This document shows positions 1 to 11,700 of a DNA stretch of 64,000 bases, piece after piece; position 1 is the first letter of the stretch, and each line of letters begins with the position of its first letter. This stretch comes from Nereocystis luetkeana (Eukaryota > Sar > Phaeophyceae > Laminariales > Laminariaceae): NCBI GenBank assembly GCA_031213475.1, contig JARUPZ010000024.1, positions 7,381,324 through 7,445,323 on the forward strand, written 5' to 3'. The notes below the pieces were generated by a model that saw only the letters and a list, made by a program, of their open reading frames with translations, was not told the DNA's origin and did not search any database. The position numbers and the translations under genes were made by a program.

Positions 1-960
1 ACTGCACTGTATCGTAGATCGTAGTCTATGTACCGTTTCGGCATGTAACGTATATTATGCGGAGGAATAGCATTCGTATTATATCTGCTGGTAGGACCGA
101 GCTGGTAGGACCGAGTACCTCACTCTCTCGTGTTGATCTCGACGAATCGTGATGGTAACCTAGCTGCCTGTTCATCTCCGGAAGCTGCCGTCATCTGGAC
201 TCCTGCATTCTCTGTGGAATTCATCTGTGTGTGTTGGCCAACTAAGCGCCAGTGTTTACGTGTTATCACGTCTTTTTCTCACTACCACACCGGAGTATCG
301 CACTCCTGGTCACTGCGTGACCGGTGTCATCACTCGGCTTACGCTGAGGACACAGCCTTCGCCTACATTGCCAGGGTATAGCCACACAATACCAATAACA
401 CCATGAAGCCCTAAATAGAAAACTAACCTTAATAGAACCCTCCGGAGGTTCGACGACGCCATCAATCAACCCTCGCGGGGTCAGCCCACACTCGACAACC
501 TTGCAGAGGACGGGCAACGTTTCCACCGCACGACCTGGCAGAGTCGCATTACAGCCAATTCCCCTACAGGATTTCAGCTTGTTGAATACACCAGAGGGCT
601 CACATCACCGTTTGTCTACAACACTATGTAAGGGGGGATATCTGGCTTATTCTAGACGGGCAGTTCCAAACCAATTGCATGGGTGCTATGCTCGCTAAGA
701 GGATAACACTTCGAATGCCTCTGGGGTGCTTCTACTCGTGCATGCAGACTTTGTGGGAGTATTTGGAAGTCGATGGAATTTGGTAGGAGCTGCAGTTGAA
801 GAAAATACAGAAATCTGGGAATTTTCACTGAACGCATGGAAGTGTCCTCTACTTCCATGGGTGCTCCTACTACATCCATGCAAGCTTCCATCTACTTCCA
901 CCAAAACGATATATAGACAGATACGAAGAATACGGATTTACGGGTACTGCAACCCATACG
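1..960. other. Upstream region without a recognisable gene
   Basis: I see no coding exon. A 14-bp tandem pair (GCTGGTAGGACCGA) lies at about 90-118. The short open frames here carry no motif I recognise. Confidence 0.5.
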
Positions 961-1400
961 GCATCCATGGATCTACCGTTGGTGAATTGTAGACCCATGG
1001 ATCACCCATGGATCACCAATAGGTCACTCACGGGTCGCCTGCGGACCACACCCGCGGGCACCCATGGGTCACCCCTCTGGGCTTCCCATGGGTTTGTTGT
1101 GGTGTTGTGGTGTTGCGGTGGCCCATGGGTCCTTCATTGGCGTGCAGCTGACGCGTGTGGCCCGGGCCGTCCATGGGTTCTTACAGTGACGGCCCATGTG
1201 TGGGTTCGCGGGGGTGGCGCAAGCAAAATTTCAATCCTTAGGCCACACAGGGGTCTGGCACCCTGGGCTCCTATGGTTCGCCGATTGTTACATAGTGCTG
1301 GTCTGGCCCATCGGGCTCTACAGGGGTCTGTCACACTGGGCTCCTATGGTTCGCCGATGGTTGCATAGTGCTGGTCTGGCCCATCGGGCTCTCGTTCTAA
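960..1400. repeat. Degenerate CCCATGGGT repeats and a 73-bp tandem repeat
   Basis: CCCATGGGT-like words recur every few tens of bases from 990 to 1190. From about 1249 to 1392 a unit of about 73 bp is repeated; CTGGGCTCCTATGGTTCGCC starts at 1263 and again at 1336. Confidence 0.7.
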
Positions 1401-2030
1401 ACCCATGGTTTCATAGTGCTGGCACATGGATTGCCCACGCGTCGCCCGTGAGTCTCTTCTGGGTTCTATACATTAGTGTGGTGGGCTATGAGTTGTCCGT
1501 GAGAATCCCACGAAGACATGCATGGTCTTCTGACAACTAAAGCGCGAGAGACGCAGAACCCAAGGAGGGGGAAAAAGAGAAACACAGACACGCGTGACTT
1601 GAGCGTGGTGGCTTGTTCCAGGAAGTCGTCGATAATGAAAAAAAAAACCAAGTGAGTACGAGTGTGGATGTATGTGGAGATCAAACGTATGAGTTTGACG
1701 ACGAAAGTCAATAGAAAGTGGGTGTAATACCGGCCCCGCTGGCTTAGCAGCGGTCGTACCACTACTGCTGTGCGCCTACTTGTCTACTTCGCATAGACGG
1801 AAATAATTGTGCATGCCATGCCTACCAAGCTACTGGTCACCACCAGGTCCTCTCGCGTGCCATTGGCTTCCAGCGCCATCAGATATCTATGTACAGACCA
1901 CACCACCCTCTCTTACGCAAAGGCCCTCAATATGACACGTTGCGAAAGCATGGGCACGACCATCCGTATACGGCGGCTCTTTTTGCGCGGGCCGTGGCAC
2001 GGCAGAGCAAGGAGCGTCTACCCAGTCTAG

Positions 2031-2133
2031 TACGGGGGACCATAGTTAATAGGACCAAATAATGTTGGTAAAAATGGTTAAATATATAGGTTTTTATGTA
2101 TACCATTGGTCCTATTAACTATGGTCCCCCGTA
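2031..2133. mobile_element. 103-bp MITE, perfect 26-bp inverted ends
   Basis: Left end TACGGGGGACCATAGTTAAT, and the right end is its exact reverse complement. This is the cleanest member of a family with at least 17 copies here. No coding capacity. The context TAG...ATAG suggests a TA-type target. Confidence 0.85.
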
Positions 2134-2139
2134 ATAGTA

Positions 2140-4237
2140 ATGTTTCGGGGCGATGACTGGTGAGGAGAACCCGAGACTTTGCGGGCAGTAAGACTTGACA
2201 TGTAGAGGCAAAGCCTAAAATCTTAGTGGGTTCCGAGCCACCGAAGGATGAACGGAACACTCCCCCTTGGTATTTCGAGTTGAGACCGCGCTGTGGTCCA
2301 CTGTTTGGCAGCAAAAAAGGCGGGGAAGTTGTACCGGGGGGTCGTTGAAGCAGTCGAAAGCTTCATCGTGGTGAAGTGATCCGAGGATGAGGCATCGCAG
2401 AATAGGAAGCGCCACGCATTATTCGCGGTGGGTGGTGCCGAAGGGAATGGAGGGAGGGGGGGGGGCAACAGGAGGAGCGGGAGGAAACCCGACCGAGGGA
2501 ACGGAGGGCAGGGGGAACACCATGAGGACTGAGAAGGAAACCGCGGTAGACGAAAGTATATACCTGGTAGGAAGGAGACGGCAGGCAGGGTAGCAAGGCA
2601 CCAGACCGACTGGTAGGTGGAACATGTCTATGCTACTCGTGCCGCCCACTTCTTTCTGCTGCAGGTGCCTTCCGCACAATCAAGCGATATGGAATTCGTC
2701 AGGGGGGGGAGGAGGTGATGACGAAGCCTCTACTAAGTAATGGAAAACCCTTTGCTGCACTCAGGGTGACTCGTTTCTTGTGGACGTCGAGGTTGAAGAA
2801 CGAGTACGATGTAAGTGCCCGGTTTTCAACGGGTTTTGTCTCCTCGCTGCGGCAATACCCCAAAATCTCTAAAAAGCGAGGGCAGTGCATACAAATCCCA
2901 GCAGTGCCAAACAAACCTGGTAACACCTGCCTCTCTAATTTTTTCCTGGAAAAATCAGGGCGGGTTCCTATTGCACTGGGGATTACGAATCTGAAGACAG
3001 AATGTCGAAATCATACTTCGTTGCGTACTAAAAGCCACGAAACCCTGGCGGTCGGCACTTTTTTTGGCGCAAAGCGGTTTGGATTAAAACGGACCTACAA
3101 AAATCCGGATGGAATAAACAAAACCGGAATCATGGCCGCAAAGCTGGTACCTGCGTATTATAGCCCAGTTTTTCGCCTCTTCTTACGGCGAGATTGTTGC
3201 TGAAGCATATACCACAGAAACTACCGCCCTAACACCCAAACGTGCTGAGAACGTACCGATTTAATATGAGAACTCTCGACCCCCCGGAAGCCCCGAGTTT
3301 GGCTCGGATTGCTAAATTGTAATCTGGAAAGATCTACCCCCCCCACTAAGACGCAAGCGGCGTTTTGTTTACTCGTGCGCCGAAAAAAAACACATTCATC
3401 ATCATCTTTTCGTTTTTTTTATTTTCATTTTTTTTCAGGAAATACATCGTATACTCGTATGGGATCGGGAAGTTGTTGTTGGGTTCTGCGCACATTCTAT
3501 CACATCATCGTAACGACGCTTCTCACCGTTTCCCCTACCAGATGTTGTGTACAGTATTATTTTCGCAAAAGTGTCCGCGTCTTCGAAGTAAATAAATATT
3601 GCTCGATTGCGGAAGGCGCCTGAAGCTGGTTCGGACGTTATCTGCCCAATGTTTCTTCTTTGTTTCGGCGCTTTGATCATCCGTCATTGTTACTTGTTTC
3701 TATCTTTGTTCCTTCTCGTCTTTATGTCTTTATTATGCTACTAATATTAATAGAAGGAAGTCTCATGGCGTGCGTGGGTGAGTGACGCGCCTGCTTTATT
3801 CGTTTCGCTTCGTGTGACGTATCCTCTTCCGGGGTGGGATATGGTTGGCGAAAGCAGGACGGAGGCGGCAGACACAGGACACAGGGCAGCAAAGTACCGG
3901 GTAGAACCTGTGTATGCTACTCGTACCGCAAACTGCTACCAACCTGTCTGTGTAGGCTACAGCTGCCTGGAGGGTATTTTTTGTTTTTTTGCGGTGCTTC
4001 GGTATGCCCGTTATTTCCCTTGATTCTTATCTTGAGTCTTGACTCCGTTGGTATGTACAGCAGCAGTGCAGCATTGCTGCAGTGAAATTGTTTTATTTAT
4101 TAATAGCTCGTTCTGCCACATATCCATGTAGGGGAGAGCACGATCCACTTTTCCCTTCTCTTTTTCTTTTTTTTTCTTTCGTTTTTTTTTTGTTTTGCTT
4201 TCGTTTTCTCTCTTTCATAGAAGGTGCATCGTGCCAG
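2140..4237. other. Intergenic stretch, no gene recognised
   Basis: Holds short unsupported open frames; the longest, at 2715-3203, gives 162 residues with no recognisable motif or splice structure. There are poly-T runs around 3410-3440 and 4150-4190. Confidence 0.45.
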
Positions 4238-4239
4238 TC

Positions 4240-4641
4240 GTACGTGTGTGTGTTCTTGACATTAAACCGTTCTTTCTCCCCGTCGACATCCAGCACAACC
4301 AGCGTCCGTGCCGATTGTTCAATCCTAGAAGAGATACAAGTTCTGTGGTCACAAAGCTACGCTGTACGCCACAGAGATACTACGTTGCCACGTGTGCAGT
4401 ATGCACTGCAGTGGGCAATGCAAAGCCATGTCATCATACTATTAATAGATACGATAGGCACGACATACTCAGTACAATGGCATGGCATTGTATTGTCCAC
4501 TCTGCTGCATAACAATGCACCAGCAGACCAGGTGGTATCTCTGTGGCGTAATTTTGTTACCTTTAGAGCGTGTCGACACTGGTTGTGCCGGATGTCGACA
4601 GGTACTGAGTATAGAAAAAAGAACACACACACCTGGTACGC
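4240..4641. mobile_element. Foldback (long inverted repeat) element, ~0.4 kb
   Basis: The ends are inverted copies: TACGTGTGTGTGTTCTT near 4241 against AAGAACACACACACC near 4619-4633, and GTCGACATCCAGCACAACCA (4282-4301) against its near-complement at 4573-4592. ACGCCACAGAGATAC (4368-4382) pairs with GTATCTCTGTGGCGT near 4530. Nearly the whole element can fold back. A solo copy of one end is at 34258-34327. Confidence 0.7.
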
Positions 4642-5463
4642 TCAAAAAACTTTGTTTCGTTGTTGAAAATGTGCGTACTCTCGAGAGCTAATAATTCTGC
4701 ATTTTTTAAATTGCAACGCCCGCAAACCGAGCAAATGGAGACGAAAGACAAACCCATGGAAGTCGTGGCGAGTGGAGCAATAGCTGAGAGCTGAGAGCTA
4801 CAGTAGGTGGTGTGTTGAGTGGTGAGTGGTGAGTGGTGAGAAACAATTCAATATAATTTGATTGGCCGGAAATATTTTACGCACGAGACCTGGCGAGACT
4901 GTCATGTTTGACCAATAGAGTTGAGTGTTGATGTCGAGGGTTTTGAGGCACGCGAACATTCATACCACCTTCAACGGTAATATAAGGGCTAAATTATATG
5001 ATTTATATTGAACTAACGAGTCTTATATTTTCGTCCAATATTGGTAATTCCATTTTTCTCCAGCAGCAGGTAGGAGGTGGGAGTTGAGACTCTACAGCGG
5101 TACCTGGTATGCACGAGTGCAGTAGCGTACGCACAGCAGTAGTAGCAGGGCAGGGGCACCGGAAGCTAGCTACTAGGAGACCAGCAGACTCCAATACGGT
5201 GGCTGTTTTGGCGGTGTGCGCGACTTGAGATGGGGCAGCAGCTTCAAAGTTCAACTCAACAAAGCAGAGCAAGTCGTACATCAGCTGTTCCTGTGGTGTA
5301 GAACAGAATACCAGGTAGTGGTTTCACCACGCTCACCACCGCTCAACAGCAAGTCAGAGAGATACCGGCATACACGCTCACCGCACCAAGAACGTGCAGC
5401 ACCAATAGCAGCAGCAGCAGTAGCAATAACAACAGTAGCAGTGTTTCGTATTGATACGTCGTA

Positions 5464-5490
5464 GGCCGAAAGTGTTGCCCGCTTTCGGCC
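5464..5490 (+). promoter_or_regulatory. Perfect 9-bp hairpin just upstream of the ABCC start codon
   Basis: GGCCGAAAG (5464-5472) and CTTTCGGCC (5482-5490) are exact reverse complements around a 9-nt loop. The hairpin ends six bases before ATGATG. If it is transcribed it would form a GC-rich stem in the 5' UTR next to the initiation codon and could affect initiation. The transcription start is not known, so placing it in the UTR is inference. An imperfect CAG/TAG-rich run lies upstream at about 5405-5436. Confidence 0.55.
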
Positions 5491-5496
5491 CACGAG

Positions 5497-5757
5497 ATGA
5501 TGGCTCCCAGTGACCGCGAGTTGGCGGAGGTGGAGTTGGCTCGTGTTGGTGATGGTGTTGGTGTTGGGAACTCATTTCCTGGAGATGATCATGAAGAAGA
5601 TGACCAGCCCTTGCTTCCGGAGGAGGGGCGAACACTTCCCGGAGACGATGGAGGTGCCGCCGGTGTGTACCCCCTGCCAAATGCGTCCTACTCCCGCGAT
5701 GGACGCGGCTGGGGATCGAAGCTCGTCTTCTCGTGGATCCAGCCCGTGCTCGACAAG
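5497..5757 (+). CDS. ABCC exon 1 (start codon, N-terminus)
   Basis: 87 codons, donor AAG|GTGAGG, phase 0. The first of two adjacent ATGs (5497 and 5500) was taken as the start. The N-terminus is rich in Asp and Glu with a dileucine (QPLLPEE), and ends in FSWIQPVLDK, the conserved elbow before TMD1. There is no TMD0. Confidence 0.88.
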
Positions 5758-8700
5758 GTGAGGTCAAAAGGTCAAAGCGTTTCTGTGGAGGCAACGTACG
5801 CGTTGTTCTAGGGCGGTGTATGCACGAGTGCGCAAGTGAGGTGTCCCTCCCTCCTGTACCTGTACGAGTAGCAGAGTGGTTCACTCGCTGCTCACTGCTG
5901 CGTCGAGTGTTGAAGTTCACGCTTTAATCTCTAGTCTCCACATCGCAGTGAACCCGGAGCTCAAGAGTTATGATACCTGGTACTCGTACCGGTATCGAAT
6001 ACATATATATACTCGTATTGCAGTACTGTTGTACGAGTGTGTACCTGGTTTTGCAGCATCGTATGTACCTGTCGTGCTGGAATGTATCGGGTTCCAGATG
6101 GCTACGTACTGCTGTCATTTTGTCAGGGTTCTACACTATTATATTTGAATTTGGCGTGCCATGGCCATGGTAACACCCATCGCACACCATGGCATCTCCA
6201 CTGCATCCCATGGTGTGGCATAGGATTTGATGGCACGCCGTGAGGGGTGCCGTGGCATGACACGGGTGATACCATAGCAACCCCCGCGGCAACCGACACG
6301 GCCCTCCATGGTAACCCCACGGAATATCATGGCAACCCCCACGGCGCCCCAATGTTCACGACACCTAGGTTGTGGTTTGGGTTAGGGTTAGGGTTAGGGG
6401 TAGGGGTAGGGTTCGATGGTATGCCGTGGAGATCCGCGGAGGGTTCGGTGGTATGCCGTGGAAGATGCCGTGAAAGGTTTTGCCGCAGGTGGTGCCACGG
6501 CATGCCGTGAAAAAGGACAACAATGTACAGCCCCCTAGTCTCGTGAGGTAAGGCATGGGATCGCGCCGTTGCTGGCAAGACGTGAACGCGTGAGCTACGT
6601 ACGTACTGCTGTCATGCTGTACAGCAGCAGCTGCTTTGTTCTCGTCATGAGGTTCTCTGTTAGGTGTGCAGCCGTTTTCTGACGTTTCGCTACCGTAGTC
6701 CCGCCAAGTCGTGGGGTAACGCTGTGGCGGGCACGGCATGGCGCGGGCACGGCATGGCCTCGTGAGCTACGTACCACCGCCATGCTGCTGTTGCGGTTAT
6801 TCTGTTTGCTGTTAGTTACGCAAATCATTATTTGCGTACACATGAACCGCAGTTCCAGCTGTATCGGCAAGGGTATGACACTCCCTGCTCAATGGCGGTT
6901 GTATGCTTCCCGCCGGTGCGTTGCTGCTGCTGTGCACCTGTCACATACCGTTAATAGGTATACCAGGTATTTACACCAGGGATCGGGTTGCTGCCACAGC
7001 AGCCGTAGCAGTACCTGGTGATCAGTGCTGTGTAAAGTACCACCTGCAAAATACGTACTCCTAACGTACCCATACTCTGCGCAGCTGTGCAGCAGCAGCG
7101 CATTTGATAGCGCTGTGTCGAACACGAGGTAAAATAGTATGTACGCATTGTCCAAGGGATGCGTGTAACCGCAAAACCCTAAAAACAGGCGGCCGCTTTG
7201 CTGCTGCAGCTGTTTCGCCGTCTTTTGTCAAAGTTACGAAGTACAATGTGAGGGTTTAGACTACTGTAGATAGATATCGAGAAATTCCTGCCAACAAAAT
7301 TGAACACGGTAGCAGCACCGCATATAGTATATGACAATTAAACCAGAACCATTCCATGACGCGAACACGGGCGTTGTAAATACTGCGAGGGGTCCCCTCC
7401 GGTTGAAGTTGATCCATGACCCTGCAAGCTCCAAGCCACAGTTGTTTTCGTTGCCCCCGACCCCCCACTCTCCCCACTCCCCACACAGCAACACATCCCC
7501 ACCCACGCGCACTCCACATCACGCCCGCACTTTATCGGGGTCGAACATCGGACGTGTCTATCGTATACCCAGCAGGGACCGTCCTATCGACTGCTGCTAT
7601 CTTGCTCATTCGTGCCTGTCGCCACATGCCACACACGTGGTCTGTCCCGGTCCGTGTTTCGCCCAGACATTTCGTGTTTTTCCTTCTCTCTCGTCACGTC
7701 CTCCACGATGAGAAGCTGGCAGCGCATATAGTGAAGCCCGTCCTCCTCTAGCGGCAGACAACCGACCTATTGCGACAGGCTGGCGCTCGGTGCGGCTGAG
7801 GACCTGCTAGGCACTGTCCTTCTCAAGATTTGCGTGCGCACATGGCACTTCACAATCGCAAGTCGGGCGTGGCCCTCGTCCGTAATCAATGCCGGCTGTC
7901 TACATATTTTTCGGGAGACGGAGCAACCCATTCTACGAAGAAGGCGTAGATTCAGCTCTGTGTACTGGCTTTTTTCCAACTAATTTTGTCAGAAAAATCG
8001 TTGAATTTTCAGGTAAATTTCGGGCAAGAAATTTCGTGGAAAATCCCTGATCCAGATTTTCTCGAAATTTAATTTTTATATTTTCTCAATATAGTGGTGG
8101 GAAAAAAGTAAGAAGGGTTTCCAAAAATAGCAAAAGCTTTCTCCCTAGCCGACATCGAAGGCGGTATCCACTCTCGATTTACTCTACAAACATAATTGAG
8201 ATCTATCTTGTAGCGTGGTATCGAAAGCACTACAAGCGGTGACCTGAAGACGGCACCAACGTTACCACAGCAGTAGTACTGACGCTGCGACACGTGGCCG
8301 GTACCATATCACACGCCACTGCGTCGACTGTTTTGGCCGGGGCTCTTAAGCGCGCCACCGATTGCACAAACATCCGACCTCGAACACCCCCGCGATTTCA
8401 CGGTATGTTTCCACGCAGAATACGAAAGTAGCGGCTGAGCTTCGCCCATGAATGTGATGCACTGGACATCGAGACACTCATACCCGCGTGGCGTTATCAT
8501 GAATGATTTGGCAACACCAGGTTCGAATTCCCGCGTAACTTGGGGGGGAATGACCTAAGCCGAGGGTGCCGTGTGTCCAAGCTTCCGGCGCCTGGGCCAA
8601 GAACAGGATTACTGGAGGAGACCATTTGTCTCAAAGAGATCCAGACCGCTAGCCCCGGACTGCCTCGTTGTGTTTGTGTACGCTTGCTGCGTACAGCTGT

Positions 8701-11700
8701 GTTTTGGAGCACCCAGCCAGTCCACCGGTACTGCTGTTTGCGCAGGCGTACAGTGCGCCCAATCCTTCATATATATCTTTTTGTCTCCCCAATCCTTCAT
8801 ATATATCTTTTTGTCTCGTCGTGATCAATCACATGCCTTTCCATTCCTGAATGCGCCCCAACTCTTTGCCGCTGAAAAGTGGTTCCTTCTCCTTGTTGGA
8901 GAGATGGTTTCGTGTTCGAGAACCGAGACAGCAGTTTTCGTAGAGCCGGAAAGGACACCCCTAAGGAAGTCGATATGTATATCGCTTCCAGCTCCTATTT
9001 TGTGTTAGCATACGTGACGGGTACCCGATACCCGACGGGGCAGCGTGGCTCGATGCAGCCAGACGTACAGTACAGCGGCATTTAGGTATGAGGAAGGGAG
9101 CGCAACCAAACCATGTCGAACCCCCGAATTTCCAACGACGTATCCCGCCTACCCCGCAACCCCCTCCCTTGCCCGCCGCCGCTCTACGTAGAGTCGGGGA
9201 GGAAACGAATTGCAGCTGGGCGACACGTTGCTCCTCCCAACGGATCTGACGGCCGCCGTGCTTTCCGAGCGGTTTCAACGGGCGTGGGGTGCGGCCGTGA
9301 GCAATGGTGGGCCGCCCCTTATACCCGCCCTTCGCGCGCTATTTTTCCGGTGAGAAATTGACATGGTTACGACTAGAGAGAAAGATGGTTGAGCCGTCGC
9401 CAGGAACTCGCGCAGGAGGATATTTTGAAACTGTCGGCAGTTTGTTTGCGTTGGTGGACGACTTATATGCGTCGGACGCTTCAAGCAACAGACTGGAAAC
9501 GGTCCGTGGTTGACTTGACGCCGTTCGAATTGGAAGCTCGCGTTCGCTCGAAAATAGTCTCGCCTGTAACACAGAAGCGCTTGATGGAGGGCTGTGGTCG
9601 TGCCCCGTGTTGCTCAGCCATCCTGCTGGAGGTGAAGGCGCCGGTGCGCTTGTTTTTTTGGCGTCGCGTGACGCGACGGCACGTGGGGTGGTGACCGGAC
9701 AATGCCCGCGTGCTGGATCCCAAGGCCAACTCCTGCTCTCGTATCCTCGCTGACGCTGGCTCTGCCGTGTCGATGGGCTCGTTCGGGGAAGTAGTATATG
9801 CTGCGCGTGCCGGGCTGACCGGACAGCGCCTCGCGTGAGGGGTACCCGGCGCCGGCCACTTCCCTCGTTTTTCTTGTCGAGGGTTATTTTTTGTTTTTGT
9901 CATATGGATGGGAAACGTTCGCAAGAGGCGCTATGCTACAATCTGGAGCGCTACCATGGCGTAGACGACTCCGCTTTGTTCTTACGCGCTGTGGAAGCAG
10001 AAAAAAAAGGCGTGAACATCACGGTGAACCTCAGCGTCGGATCCTGACGGCTTTTATGGCAACTTGGTTGTCACGAATAAAAATGCAACTCTCCGGTTAA
10101 CCTGATCGTACGCATATTTATGCTTGGGTTGCTTTGGTAGGTTTGGCCGCAGTGCTGTGGCCGTCATCGTGGGCGCAGGGTGCCAGGTGGGGCCCTGCAA
10201 TGGCTTATTATGTGTCGAGGATGAGTTTGGAGGGCTAAGGTTGGGGTTGAGTCGGGTCGGCGTGCGATCAAGGTGCCAGGCGGGAGCGGGGGGTCTCATG
10301 TGGTTCCCAAGAAGCTTCTTTTGAAATGCTCAACACAATTCTGTGTTTGGTCCTCTGCCAATAGAGTCTACCCCCTCATACCCTGCAATCATGTTCTGAG
10401 AACTGCCGAAAACATGCACCAACCATTGTCCAAACCGACGCCCGCAGCGAGTTTGTTGTCTCCGGCGTCTTTCGCCTGGTGACGGAGTTGGCCAAGATTT
10501 CGGCGCCCTTGCTCCTCCGCGAGCTGATCCTGTACGTGAAGAACGAGGCAGTGGTGGTGCCCAACACGCTGGCGGGGGGCGTCGGGCTGGCTGTGTTCCT
10601 TCTGGCGCTCGTACTGCTGCAGGCGTGCATGCTACAGCACTTCATTCACGGAGGTGACGTTGCGAATGCCACACTGTGTTTTCGTTTTTTTGTAATCCTT
10701 CATCGGGTTGATAAACGTACACTTCCACATACCAGTATGTTCCTTCTTGGAGTGATAGCTGGTATTTTTATGAGTGATTTTTTCATCCGAATGGTCGTTA
10801 TATGTTTAGGAACAGAGTGGTACAAAATATGCGCCGAGTGTCAGATGAACGCGTTGCTCCCATCACAACTTACGATGTGGCAAAAGTGTGAGTTTTGCTG
10901 GTCGCGCCTCTCTCGATGTATTCAAAACGCGGCAATGATAGACTTAAGGCTCGCTAAGGTCGCCCCCGCCGCCGCAGCGACGTTCTGGCTACCCGCGTGC
11001 GTCCCTTGTTCCTGCGTAACGAGTGCGAAACCTCTAGATGCATGACCTGTGCGATGTCCCTATGTTTTCGGGTGGGAGCCGGATGAATTGCAGTATCTAG
11101 TAATATGTGTCCTTCGTTGGATATGTGTATACGTTACAGATTCTGCGCAGCATCTCGTAAGGGTAGGTTGGGTTTCCAGCTTATCCACTGTAGATCGTGC
11201 TCTCTCCGATGCGTGCAACCGTTGCATGCACTCATCCAAGTTCGACGACCTTTCGATGTAGCGACGACAACCCGGCCGACCTTCACAGGTTGCCAACCTC
11301 CGAACATAGTCTGCAGCCAAAGACTAAAAATGTGCAACAGGTGACATCGTTGTAGCTTGGCACACCGTACCTCTAAAGGCCCTGGCGTTCCACAACTTTA
11401 CGCCAGCGTGTCCGATCAGAAAAGGAAGAACATCGGTAGCACTGACTCCCCGATTGCCCTAACCCTTGCCACATTCAGTGTTCATGGTGGGGGCTGGTGT
11501 CAACTCCGTGATGACGGTGGCCGTGTACGACAAGTCCCTACGCCTGTCGAGGGCGTCGCTTGAGGGTCCGCGCCTTGGGCAGGTGCTCAACTTTCAGGTG
11601 ACAATGGGTGCAGCATCAAGCGGTTTGCTTCTATTTCTGCCGCCGCTTCGTGGTTTATTAAAGCGCCTTGCCTCTGAAGACCTTCCCGATATCCTCTGAA

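Noticed and set aside
1735-1765. tRNA box A-like TGGCTTAGCAGCGG
   Set aside because: No box B follows within a suitable distance.
4082-4666. 194-codon plus-strand open frame
   Set aside because: It runs through the T-rich tract and the foldback element; there is no domain and no splice support.
8480-8540. tRNA-like GGTTCGAATTCCC
   Set aside because: Only a box B-like word; no paired stems or box A at the right distance.
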